A DNA stretch of 64,000 nucleotides from Dasania sp. GY-MA-18 (lineage in GTDB: Bacteria; Pseudomonadota; Gammaproteobacteria; Pseudomonadales; Dasaniaceae): assembly GCF_024734385.1 (NCBI RefSeq), contig NZ_JANHAP010000001.1, positions 1-64,000 on the forward strand. The letters run 5' to 3'. Position numbers and translations under genes: made by a program. The notes under the pieces are model-generated. The model was not told where the DNA came from. It did no database searches and saw only the letters and a program-made list of their open reading frames with translations. Position 1 is the first letter of the stretch. Each line of letters opens with the position of its first letter. This document shows, one piece after another, positions 1 through 7,509 of the stretch.

Positions 1-112
1 AGTAATCGGCAGCCGGTGGCCACCGGGAGGTCAATTCTGAAATGTTATGTTCAGTAATCCAAGGCCAAAGCCTTATAAAACGAGCGATTGTCGTTGAACT
101 GAACATAACGTG

Positions 113-979
113 CTACCGCCCCAAATAAACCGCTGTAATTTGCTCGCGTTCATGTCCAAGCTCCTGAGAAATCGCATATCGAGCCACCGTATCGTTGGCA
201 CGCTCCTCTTCACTCAACTCACCACGAATTGGACCACCACAGGCCGGTGCGTGTTTGCCAGTTAGCTCCAGATAGCGCTCTTGTGCATAGCGATGACGTA
301 AACCATGTAACTTGGATAAACCTACTTTTTGCGCCTCACGTTCATAGAGTCGCATTTGCTGCACATACATTAAATGCGACGGAATCAATGAGCCCTTCCC
401 GGCCACTAACCGCGCCCGCCTTAGAACATCGCGCTGTTCATCTGTGCGTATAGGGATTTCTCGTGCCCGCCCTCCTTTACACCAGGTAGACTTCAATCGA
501 ATAAATGTATTTCGGTCTGCGTAGTCTGGGCTAAATTTGATCGCTTCTTCTCGTCGCAGGCCAAAGGCCTTTTGTAGCTCCAGACTTATTTTTAAATGGG
601 GGTCGCTGATTTTTTCGAGCAGCTCAAGATCCAGGTCACGCGCTTTCGATACATTGGTAACAAAAACACGAGACTCGATGCCGTAGTAGGCATTATCTTT
701 AGCGACGACGTTTTGCTTACCGATTTTTTCAGCCCACCAACGCAAATCGGCCAGGCGATTCTTGATCGTACCCGGCGCAAGATTTTCATCGAGGTATTTA
801 GCCACTAACGCATCAACATGTTTTGGCTTGAGAGATTTAACCTCCATACGCCGATAGCCCAGCTCATTAAGGTGACTGGCCATCGTTTGTAACAACTGAA
901 AACGTTCAGCTTGCGTACTGCGACTGCCATCCTGATTGCGTTCGCACAGGCTCTTTAATTGATAGTTTAGATCTTTCAC
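113..979 (-). CDS. Tyrosine recombinase (integrase-domain protein)
   Basis: Site-specific recombinase of the phage-integrase/XerD fold, about 288 residues. The catalytic set is visible: Arg142 in GLRREE, His225 and Arg228 in LHGLRHRYA, His276 in LGHE and the nucleophile Tyr285 four residues from the C terminus. The N-terminal ~110 residues match the SAM-like core-binding part. I chose the GTG at 979 because the GAGGAG ribosome site lies six bases upstream; the TTG at 985 would touch it. It resembles the short integrase-domain proteins of plasmids and ICEs and differs from the second integrase of this element at 3051. It is the leftmost gene, transcribed toward the window edge. Family call is firm; its target site is unknown. 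Confidence 0.9.
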   Translation of the reverse strand: MKDLNYQLKSLCERNQDGSRSTQAERFQLLQTMASHLNELGYRRMEVKSLKPKHVDALVAKYLDENLAPGTIKNRLADLRWWAEKIGKQNVVAKDNAYYGIESRVFVTNVSKARDLDLELLEKISDPHLKISLELQKAFGLRREEAIKFSPDYADRNTFIRLKSTWCKGGRAREIPIRTDEQRDVLRRARLVAGKGSLIPSHLMYVQQMRLYEREAQKVGLSKLHGLRHRYAQERYLELTGKHAPACGGPIRGELSEEERANDTVARYAISQELGHEREQITAVYLGR

Positions 980-991
980 AGACAACTCCTC

Positions 992-1023
992 GTCGAGAAA
1001 TAAAACGTGTTTATATTCTCGAC
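992..1023 (-). promoter_or_regulatory. 32-bp dyad in the integrase leader
   Basis: A near-perfect inverted repeat: outer arms GTCGAGAA/TTCTCGAC and inner arms ATAAA/TTTAT. It sits just upstream of the GAGGAG ribosome site of the minus-strand integrase. It could be a repressor operator or, in the transcript, a hairpin next to the ribosome site. Symmetry is seen directly; function is inferred. Confidence 0.5.
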
Positions 1024-1270
1024 AAAGGGGAGTATTTAGTCGTGGAAAAACCTTTCAGCCAGGAAAGTAAAATTCATTACGAACTGGAAAAATAAACCAG
1101 CAGAACCATTGTTAGAGCGAAAAAAGGAGAACACATCCCTCAAAAAATTACATGTGAATTTTTCAACAGCCTTTCGGGGCCATTTTCCGACCCCTATTAG
1201 ATAGGGTGAACTGTTTTTAATTGTCTATTCGTTCCGGTCAGGTTTGCTGTCTGCTCTTGTATAGAAATGA

Positions 1271-1327
1271 CTGTTCAGAACAGACAAAGAGTCTCTCGAA
1301 ACAGACATGCGACCGTTCAAAACGGTC
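1271..1327. promoter_or_regulatory. Two perfect dyads 42 bp apart
   Basis: CTGTTC-A-GAACAG (1271–1283) and GACCGTT-caa-AACGGTC (1311–1327) are both perfect palindromes. They share the GTTC core, and their centres are 42 bp, about four helical turns, apart. The arrangement resembles a pair of operators for a dimeric repressor. No regulator gene is adjacent, so this is inference. Confidence 0.4.
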
Positions 1328-1760
1328 ATCATAAAACTGGAACAGTGCGGTGTTAAAGTCTTGGTCAGTGTTTATGACTGTCCAGCCACCGCAGTGAATG
1401 GAGAAGCAATCTTATTGATTACTAACGTCACGGGACACCACTCCCACAAACCTGAATAGCGGCATAACCAACAGTGCCAATCCCCGGATGGGTACGACGC
1501 TGTTTCGTTTTCACGCTTTAGACAGCTTTACTTTCTTTTGCCAGGCATTCCTCCTTATTTACGTATAAAGCTAAGTGATAAGTCACTCATCGCGGTTGCG
1601 TGAGTCAACTTGAAAAGCTCTTTCGAGCCGGTTTGCTATTGAGGATGCAATAGCCACATATGGAATTTGTATTGTCGATGTGTTGGACTAGAAGAACCCT
1701 AATAATGCTTTCGGCATGTTAGAAAAGTTACTGCAGGTCAGATTTCGTAAGGGGCCGCAC

Positions 1761-1796
1761 CCCACGTCACTGCATTTTATTTGCAGTGACGTAGGG
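1761..1796. repeat. Long stem-loop
   Basis: Arms ACGTCACTGCA (1764–1774) and TGCAGTGACGT (1782–1792) pair perfectly. A flanking CCC/GGG extends the stem past one bulged A. TAAAAAA follows on the plus strand. It may be a terminator-like or recombination-related hairpin; there is no clear gene upstream for it to terminate. Confidence 0.5.
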
Positions 1797-2071
1797 TAAA
1801 AAAGTGATGAATAAGATTGAGGGTAATCTTAATATTACATCTAAAAGCACCCATCTGATTATTCACAGGAGCTACAGATCGCTTTAACAGGCCGTTAAGT
1901 ATTCAAACTACTATAAATCGCTGCTAGGGGCTTTGCCCCACGCGCATGGCAAGTGCAAGGCTTCGCGCTTCCTCACCCGTTCAGATTCTCTCGCTTCGCT
2001 CACTCACTTAGCTGCGGCTTCCGGTGAGCCACTGGCCATTTGCTACCCCCACGCTTCGCCAGCGGTTCAGA

Positions 2072-2092
2072 AGCGCAGCCGGGCGCTGCGCT
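2072..2092. repeat. GC-rich hairpin
   Basis: AGCGCAGC (2072–2079) and GCTGCGCT (2085–2092) form a perfect 8-bp stem around CGGGC. It lies at the right end of the GC-rich patch, just before an AT-rich run. Role unknown. Confidence 0.4.
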
Positions 2093-2413
2093 CGTTAATC
2101 AATTAATGCACTTAAAAGTAATAATGAAAAGGCTGACAATCTTTAGCTTATAGTGAAGCATAAAGCGGTCATAAGCGGTGCGAACTGGTTTCGGCGTTCA
2201 TTGATTTGAACACTGAACGGACATTACAAAAACCACCCATACGGGTGAGAGCAACTTTGTAAAATTACCGGTACTATTTTGTGGGATTATAAGAATCTAT
2301 AATTGGACAGCCTGTCGCCGCTTGAATAAATTTGGCAGCTGTAGTGGTAATAGCTAAAAGAAGTAGCATTTGAAACTTAAAAACAGGACTAATAACAAAA
2401 GGAGAAAGGAACT

Positions 2414-2545
2414 ATGGGAATTAAACCAGGGCCAAAAAAAACCGCTAAATCAACTGGGAAACCAGATAGGCGTCAACGGGATAATAAAAAAACTCCCGGG
2501 AATACACCATCACTTAAGCCTCACAAACACAAGAAAGGTGATTAA
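2414..2545 (+). CDS. Putative 43-residue Lys/Pro-rich small protein
   Basis: A short frame starting MGIKPGPKKTAK and ending HKHKKGD, about one third Lys/Arg and rich in Pro, Gly and Thr, with no hydrophobic core. Support comes from the ribosome site: AGGAGAAAGGA directly precedes the ATG, the strongest such signal in the element. A 71-codon frame overlapping it in another phase (2370–2585) lacks a comparable site, so I prefer this one. Composition suggests a disordered nucleic-acid-binding peptide. I do not recognise a family. Confidence 0.45.
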   Translation: MGIKPGPKKTAKSTGKPDRRQRDNKKTPGNTPSLKPHKHKKGD

Positions 2546-2823
2546 GGAACTTTTCGACAACCTTCAATTCATCTGGAATAAATGATCTGCTGTCAAGCCG
2601 AGAGCAGACTGCACGACCTTATCAGCCCTTAAAATCCTTTAAGGGCGAGATTAAGCTTGAGTCACTATTCATAAATATATCGATACTTAATTTACTGCTT
2701 TTGCCTATAACCTCAAGCACATTAAAGAATTATCTTTCTAAATACGTTGAACGCTAAGCCCTACCTTTTAATCGACCCATCAAATTAGTATTAGGCCATG
2801 TACAACTCAGGCTGACACAGTCC

Positions 2824-3192
2824 ATGGCACAACTCAGATTTCCTCCTCGTCTTATCAGGTTACGTGATGCCCCCATTTATATGGGTATCGATCGCAATAA
2901 ATTCAACAAGGACGTCCGCCCATACCTAACTGAAATACCTTTAGGAAAACAGTCGGTCGCCTTTGAACTACTTGAAATTGACGCTTGGATAGATAACTAT
3001 GTTAAGTGCAATGGGCGTCGTCCTAAAGCCTCGAAACTGGAGGACGATGTATGTCAAAACGCAACACAATGCCAGGGCTCCGCCTTAAAGGCGACATCTG
3101 GCACATTGAAAAACGCTGTAAACACGCCGAAGGTGGCTGGCTCCGTGAAAGCACGGGAACGGCTAGCCGCATTGAGGCAGAGGAATACCTGA
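2824..3192 (+). CDS. AlpA-like DNA-binding protein overlapping the integrase
   Basis: Residues 1–65 look like a small helix-turn-helix excisionase/AlpA-type protein: LIRLRDAPIYMGIDRNKFNKDVRP followed by a typical strand–helix ending AFELLEIDAWIDNYV. Such genes often precede integrases and control excision. The remaining ~45 residues are read from DNA that also encodes the integrase N terminus (3051–3192), so this tail may carry no independent function. The integrase is one base back relative to this frame, and translational coupling is likely. The helix-turn-helix call is moderate. Confidence 0.65.
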   Translation: MAQLRFPPRLIRLRDAPIYMGIDRNKFNKDVRPYLTEIPLGKQSVAFELLEIDAWIDNYVKCNGRRPKASKLEDDVCQNATQCQGSALKATSGTLKNAVNTPKVAGSVKARERLAALRQRNT

Positions 3193-4226
3193 TACAACGT
3201 CTAGCAAACGTTCGGCAGGAGACAGAAAGACGATCACTGGCTATTTATACCTTTGAGGAAGCCGCTCTACGCTATCTTGAGGATATTGCCCATAAGTCGT
3301 CTGCAGTTGCCGCAGCGATCCATCTTGATCAAATGCTGCCTTTCATCGGTCATTTACCGCTGGAGCAGATACATGATGGAACGCTTAAGCTCTTTATTGA
3401 TAACGAGGCAAAGCGCGATTTAGCGCCTAAATCAATCAATAATGCTCTCGTCGTCATCACGGCAATCCTCAACCGAGCCGCACGGGTTTGGCGGCATGAT
3501 GATGGTAGACCCTGGTTAAGGCAGGCTCCGCCAAAGATAACAAGGCTATCCACAAAAGGGCGTCAAGCAAAAGCTTACCCCCTTTCATGGGCTGAGCAGG
3601 ATACGTTGTTTAAGATCTTGCCCAGACATTTAGCGGATGCAGCGCTCTACGCAGTACACACAGGATGCAGGGAATTAGAGGTATGCATGCTGCGATGGGA
3701 TTGGGAAATATTTGTTCAAGATCTAGGGGTTTCAGTTTTTGTTTTACCGGAAACCATCACCAAGAATGGAACAGAACGAATTGTGATTCTCAACTCAGTG
3801 TCCGGTAGTGTTATTGAAGCCAGACGTGGCATCGACCCCCACTACGTTTTTACGTACAGGGGGCGGCCGATGAAAAGGCTACACAGCAGTGGTTGGCGGC
3901 ACGCATGGAAGAAGGCAGGTTTGCCCACCCATGCTGGTGTCTTGAAAGGTGTACACAATCTCCGTCATACCTTTGGACGTAGACTGAGAGCAGCAGGTGT
4001 ACCACTGGAGACGCGTAAAGCTTTATTGGGGCATGCGAATGGTGATATCACAACTCACTATTCGGCCGCAGAAATTGACGAACTGCTGACTGCCACAGAA
4101 AAAGTTGTAAGCCGAGGAATTGCACAAACACCAACGCTCTCTCTAGTGCATAAAAACGCACAAATGAGGAATGTCGGAAAAGTGTCGGAAGAAAACAAAA
4201 AAGGCCACCCGAAGGCAGCCTTTTGA
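3051..4226 (+). CDS. Site-specific integrase of the tRNA-Lys island
   Basis: Tyrosine recombinase of 391 residues with an N-terminal arm-binding part (about 1–60), a core-binding domain (about 65–165) and a catalytic domain. The active-site residues are Arg207 in TGCRELE, Lys238, His302 and Arg305 in HNLRHTF, His328 in LLGHANGDITTHYS and Tyr337. A GGAGG ribosome site precedes the ATG. The gene ends 32 bp from the CCA end of tRNA-Lys and converges on it, the usual layout for an island inserted at a tRNA 3' end. Its last ten codons contain a terminator for the opposite strand. The protein extends about 54 residues beyond the catalytic Tyr, somewhat longer than usual. Confidence 0.95.
   Translation: MSKRNTMPGLRLKGDIWHIEKRCKHAEGGWLRESTGTASRIEAEEYLIQRLANVRQETERRSLAIYTFEEAALRYLEDIAHKSSAVAAAIHLDQMLPFIGHLPLEQIHDGTLKLFIDNEAKRDLAPKSINNALVVITAILNRAARVWRHDDGRPWLRQAPPKITRLSTKGRQAKAYPLSWAEQDTLFKILPRHLADAALYAVHTGCRELEVCMLRWDWEIFVQDLGVSVFVLPETITKNGTERIVILNSVSGSVIEARRGIDPHYVFTYRGRPMKRLHSSGWRHAWKKAGLPTHAGVLKGVHNLRHTFGRRLRAAGVPLETRKALLGHANGDITTHYSAAEIDELLTATEKVVSRGIAQTPTLSLVHKNAQMRNVGKVSEENKKGHPKAAF
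4199..4224 (-). terminator. tRNA-Lys terminator inside the integrase 3' end
   Basis: On the minus strand AAAAGGCTGCC–TTCG–GGTGGCCTTTT forms an 11-bp stem (two G·U pairs) with a stable UUCG loop, followed by a T run. This is a textbook intrinsic terminator for the tRNA-Lys transcript, 35 bp past its CCA end. It lies wholly within the last codons of the integrase. Confidence 0.8.
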
Positions 4227-4258
4227 GCTTTGTAAGCAATTGAAATGCTTACTAATAA

Positions 4259-4334
4259 TGGTGGGCCGTGCTGGATTCGAACCAGCGACCAATTGGTTAA
4301 AAGCCAACTGCTCTACCAACTGAGCTAACGGCCC
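4259..4334 (-). tRNA. tRNA-Lys (UUU)
   Basis: A complete cloverleaf with encoded CCA. The acceptor arm is GGGCCGU, the D arm contains AGCTCAGTTGGTAGAGC, the anticodon loop is CTTTTAA and the T arm is CTGGTTCGAATCCAG. It is almost identical to E. coli tRNA-Lys. Its 3' half is the presumed attachment site of the island to its left; no second copy of that sequence is in the window. Confidence 0.98.
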
Positions 4335-4348
4335 CAGAAAGTGGCGCT

Positions 4349-4376
4349 ATAATAGTGTTTTGATGATAAAAAACAA
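4349..4376 (-). promoter_or_regulatory. Promoter of tRNA-Lys
   Basis: Reading the minus strand, TTGTTT (4376–4371), a 16-bp spacer and TATTAT (4354–4349) sit just upstream of the tRNA. A GC-rich GCGCC discriminator follows, as expected for a growth-rate-controlled stable-RNA promoter. Prediction only. Confidence 0.6.
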
Positions 4377-4457
4377 GCCTTTTATAGAGTTTTTTTACTT
4401 TTTTTCTGTTTTTCTTCGCGTTCTGCCTACTTTTAAAACAACCTGTTTATTTTTCTA

Positions 4458-5156
4458 TCAACTCATATAACGAGTTGGGTCGGTTACGCCTAAACGCTCA
4501 AAACCTTCGCGGCGTAAATGGCAGCTGTCGCAGTGGCCGCAAGCCTCGCCTTGGTCGTTAGATTGGTAGCAGGAAACGGTTAATGCGTAATCAACACCCA
4601 GCTCTAGGCCTTTGGCAGTGATTTCAGACTTGCTGAGATTCATTAACGGTGTGCGTATTGTTAGCTTATTACCTTCTACCCCCGCCTTGGTGGCCAGGTT
4701 GGCTAAGGTCTCAAAGGCCGCGATGTATTCGGGGCGGCAATCGGGGTAGCCGGAGTAATCCACGGCATTGACGCCTATAAATATGTCCTGCGCCCCCAGC
4801 ACTTCAGCCCAACCCAACGCTATAGACAAAAATACCGTGTTGCGAGCGGGCACGTAGGTAACGGGTATGCCCTCACCGCCACATTCCGGCACATCTATGG
4901 CTGTGTCGGTAAGTGCTGAGCCGCCTATGCTGCTTAGGTCTAAGCTAATCACCTTGTGCTCTACGGCGCCCATTTGCTGTGACAACTGCTCTGAGGCCAC
5001 TAACTCAGCCAAGGTGCGCTGGCCGTAGTTGAAGGCTAAGGTGTAACAGGCATAGCCTTCGGCTTTGGCCATGGCTAAAACAGTAGCGGAGTCTAAGCCG
5101 CCTGAGACTAAAATTACTGCTTTTTTCGCTGTATCCGGTGTTGCTATTGCTGTCAT
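4458..5156 (-). CDS. queC: 7-cyano-7-deazaguanine synthase QueC
   Basis: ATP-dependent enzyme converting 7-carboxy-7-deazaguanine and ammonia to preQ0 in queuosine synthesis. The PP-loop SGGLDSAT sits near residues 18–25. The C-terminal zinc site is formed by Cys residues in [19 protein letters not shown]. The length of 232 residues is normal. It follows queE with a 3-bp gap, so the two are one operon and act in consecutive steps. Confidence 0.97.
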   Translation of the reverse strand: MTAIATPDTAKKAVILVSGGLDSATVLAMAKAEGYACYTLAFNYGQRTLAELVASEQLSQQMGAVEHKVISLDLSSIGGSALTDTAIDVPECGGEGIPVTYVPARNTVFLSIALGWAEVLGAQDIFIGVNAVDYSGYPDCRPEYIAAFETLANLATKAGVEGNKLTIRTPLMNLSKSEITAKGLELGVDYALTVSCYQSNDQGEACGHCDSCHLRREGFERLGVTDPTRYMS

Positions 5157-5159
5157 GCC

Positions 5160-5804
5160 TTAATGCCCTGCTGCGTCTTCCCATAAAAGTTTGTGTAATT
5201 GCAGTTGAAAACGCACCGCTAGGTTGTCTTCGACTATCCAGTTGGCCAGCTCAGTGGCGTCTATTTCGCCAAAGCTGGGGGAGAATAAAACCTCATCCAC
5301 TTTGCTAAGCAGTTGATATTCATCCACTTTAAATCTTGCCCATTCATAATCTTCACGATTACAGATAACAAATTTAACCTGATCGTGAGGGTTGAGGCGC
5401 TGCATGTTTTGGTAGTCATTGCGGCCAACTTCTTGCGAGCCAGGGGTTTTCAAGTCCACGACCTTCACCACACGCTCATCTACCCCCTCGGTACTAATCG
5501 CGCCACTGGTTTCCAAGGAGACCTCATAACCCTGATCACAGAGTGCCTTTAATAGCGGCCAGCAGTTTTTCTGCGCCAGCGGCTCACCACCGGTAACGGT
5601 AACAAAGCGAGGCTTATAACTGGCCACCTCGTCCAAAATACGCTGCTGCGACCACTTCTCGCCGCCGTGAAAGGCATATTCTGTGTCGCAGTAGCCACAA
5701 CGCAGCGGGCAGCCGGTTAGGCGTACAAATACGGTAGCAAGGCCTGCAGTGCGGGTTTCGCCCTGCAGGGAGTAAAAAATTTCGGTAATGCGTAAATCAG
5801 TCAT
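5160..5804 (-). CDS. queE: 7-carboxy-7-deazaguanine synthase QueE
   Basis: Radical SAM enzyme making 7-carboxy-7-deazaguanine from 6-carboxytetrahydropterin. The cluster motif CPLRCGYCDTEYAF, with the CxxxCxxC spacing, lies near residues 32–45. The SAM-binding TVTGGEP follows at about 70. At 214 residues it is a typical short QueE. First gene of the queEC pair, just downstream of the Tol-Pal genes. Confidence 0.96.
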   Translation of the reverse strand: MTDLRITEIFYSLQGETRTAGLATVFVRLTGCPLRCGYCDTEYAFHGGEKWSQQRILDEVASYKPRFVTVTGGEPLAQKNCWPLLKALCDQGYEVSLETSGAISTEGVDERVVKVVDLKTPGSQEVGRNDYQNMQRLNPHDQVKFVICNREDYEWARFKVDEYQLLSKVDEVLFSPSFGEIDATELANWIVEDNLAVRFQLQLHKLLWEDAAGH

Positions 5805-5925
5805 TCATTGGGTTCTATATGGTGAGAGCCCGCTTTAAAGTCCACAGCTTGTTAGCTAAACAGTCTAAGAGCGGAAAAACGTGGCGGCTACAGTGATAGC
5901 CTTAAAATGCGCGCATAATAACGAA

Positions 5926-5953
5926 GAACCGCAGCTGTCGCCAGCTGCGGTTC
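5926..5953. terminator. 12-bp perfect hairpin after the Tol-Pal operon
   Basis: GAACCGCAGCTG–tcgc–CAGCTGCGGTTC, a perfect 12-bp stem, lies 27 bp past the cpoB stop. On the minus strand it is followed only by TTCGTTATT, so it may attenuate rather than fully end transcription before queE. Confidence 0.65.
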
Positions 5954-5979
5954 AAAAAACAACCTACAATGTGGACTTA

Positions 5980-6762
5980 CTAGAACCTATCGCGCAGGAA
6001 CTCGCGGGCTTTATCTGCCGCTGAGTTAACCCCTTTGCCGTACTGGGCGACGACCTTCTCCAGCCAAAAACGCGATTTCTCTTTGTTATCTTTCAAGAAG
6101 TAGACAGTACCCAGCTTATACATTGCATCCGACTCTTTGGGATGCTTGGGGTATAGCTCTAGCAATTGGGTAAAAGACTGCCGCGAGGCCTCTAGATCTA
6201 CCGGTTTAACTACCAGGTAAAGCTCACCCAACCAGTAGTAGGCATTAGGAGCATACTTGCCATCGGGAAAGTCCAGTAAAAAACTGTGGAAAGCGGTAAT
6301 GGCCTGGGCGTATTGACGCTTAGGCACCAAGCTATACGCCGCATCATAGGCGTCTTTTTCGCCTTCGCTGCTGGGCTTATCAATCGACATGGCGGCAGAG
6401 CTATCACTAGCACCAGCTGAGTCATTTGCTGCGCCACTATTAGCCACCAATGTACCTAAGCGCTTATCTACATCTATATAGCGCTCGGTAGACTGCTGCT
6501 TAAAACGCTCTAACTGGTGGGCTTGCTCTTCAACCATACCGCGCAACATACGAACTTCATCTTGCAGCAGTTGCAGCTGATAAAACAATTCGCCTTGAGA
6601 CTGCGCATTACCCAGCTGAGCTTGCTCTGGTGCAGCGGCCACGGGCATAGGTTTATGGCTGATGGAGGCATCTACCACCTCTACCTGCGAAAACACAGGC
6701 AGTGAAAATAGAAAAGCCGCGCTGCTGAGCAGCGCGGCTATGGAGGGGGCATGCTTTGGCAT
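5980..6762 (-). CDS. cpoB: Tol-Pal associated protein CpoB (YbgF)
   Basis: Periplasmic protein that links Tol-Pal action to peptidoglycan synthesis at the septum. A signal peptide (about residues 1–25, ending PVFS-Q) is followed by a trimerising coiled coil (about 50–95), a Ser/Ala linker and C-terminal TPR repeats from about 135, beginning KDAYDAAYSLVPKRQYAQAI. The length of 260 residues is normal. It follows pal by 20 bp, as in most gammaproteobacteria. Confidence 0.95.
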   Translation of the reverse strand: MPKHAPSIAALLSSAAFLFSLPVFSQVEVVDASISHKPMPVAAAPEQAQLGNAQSQGELFYQLQLLQDEVRMLRGMVEEQAHQLERFKQQSTERYIDVDKRLGTLVANSGAANDSAGASDSSAAMSIDKPSSEGEKDAYDAAYSLVPKRQYAQAITAFHSFLLDFPDGKYAPNAYYWLGELYLVVKPVDLEASRQSFTQLLELYPKHPKESDAMYKLGTVYFLKDNKEKSRFWLEKVVAQYGKGVNSAADKAREFLRDRF

Positions 6763-6782
6763 ACTAACCTTCTCTATATTGA

Positions 6783-7292
6783 TTACTTAAGTTCTACGCG
6801 ACGGTTTTTAGCGTAAGCAGCTGCGTTGCTACCGCTAGCAACTGGACGCTCTTCACCGTAGCTGATCACTTCTATACGGTAGCGCTCTACACCGTTAACA
6901 ATTAGGTAGTTGGCAACCGCGTTAGCACGACGCTCACCTAATGCCATGTTGTAATCGCGAGTACCGCGCTCATCAGCGTGACCTTCTAAACGAATTTTGC
7001 TGTTGCTGCCTTTTAAGAACGCAGCCTGTGCATCTAAATCAGCACGGGTATCAGCAGACAAAGTGGCTTGGTCAAACTCAAAGTAGAAAACGTTTTTAAG
7101 TTTTGCCATGGCTTCAGCTTTTGCTTTCGCTTCAGCAGCGGCTTTTGCTTTGGCGGCAGCTTCAGCAGCGGCTTGTTGTTCGGCAGCGGCCTTGGCGGCA
7201 GCTGCTTGGTCACTGTCATCCGTCTGGTTAGACGCACAACCAACCATCAAAGCACATGAGAAAAAGGCTATTAATAATTTATTTGTATTCAT
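6783..7292 (-). CDS. pal: Peptidoglycan-associated lipoprotein Pal
   Basis: Outer-membrane lipoprotein that binds peptidoglycan and TolB. The lipobox LMVGC puts the acylated Cys at 19. Residues about 30–65 are a low-complexity Ala/Lys/Glu linker, longer than in E. coli Pal. The OmpA-like domain begins at VFYFEFDQATL and keeps the peptidoglycan-binding LEGHADERGTRDYNMALGERRA. A 217-bp gap separates it from tolB, so it may have its own promoter. Confidence 0.97.
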   Translation of the reverse strand: MNTNKLLIAFFSCALMVGCASNQTDDSDQAAAAKAAAEQQAAAEAAAKAKAAAEAKAKAEAMAKLKNVFYFEFDQATLSADTRADLDAQAAFLKGSNSKIRLEGHADERGTRDYNMALGERRANAVANYLIVNGVERYRIEVISYGEERPVASGSNAAAYAKNRRVELK

Positions 7293-7509
7293 TTTTCATC
7301 CTAGGTCGTGAGCAGTTATTAAATTTTTCGTTGTTTAGACAGTAACAAACCATGTACAGCTAAGCGCAACTGCTATATACACTTTTGAGTGAGGTTATAC
7401 TGCCAGCCCCCCACTCATTACGCAATGTTAGCGCGCATAGTTTATCTATTAATATGTCGTTGAGCTATTAAAATAGCTGTAGTTTTGCGAGCTAACCAGC
7501 ATTTTTTAC

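Larger units (their letters stand above)
1024..2413. other. Gene-poor stretch of the integrative element
   Basis: About 1.4 kb in which I see no convincing gene. It holds several inverted repeats, listed separately (1271–1327, 1761–1796, 2072–2092), plus a small hairpin AGGGGC-ttt-GCCCC near 1926–1939. The GC-rich stretch 1930–2095 differs in composition from the AT-rich DNA around it. This could be a regulatory or transfer region of the element, or decayed sequence; neither can be decided here. Confidence 0.4.

Noticed and set aside
2370-2585. 71-codon frame overlapping the 43-residue peptide
   Set aside because: No good ribosome site; the overlapping frame at 2414 has an excellent one.
3051-3192. 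Programmed frameshift fusing the AlpA-like protein to the integrase
   Set aside because: The integrase is in the -1 frame, but the only A-rich slip site (G-AAA-AAC) lacks the canonical heptamer, and the integrase has its own ribosome site and ATG.
1-4258. Second attachment site of the island within the window
   Set aside because: I found no copy of the tRNA-Lys 3' sequence left of 4258; the far end must lie outside.
7068-7311. Ala-rich and Phe/Gly-rich plus-strand frames over pal
   Set aside because: They are antisense readings of the Ala/Lys linker of Pal; low-complexity codons leave all frames open.
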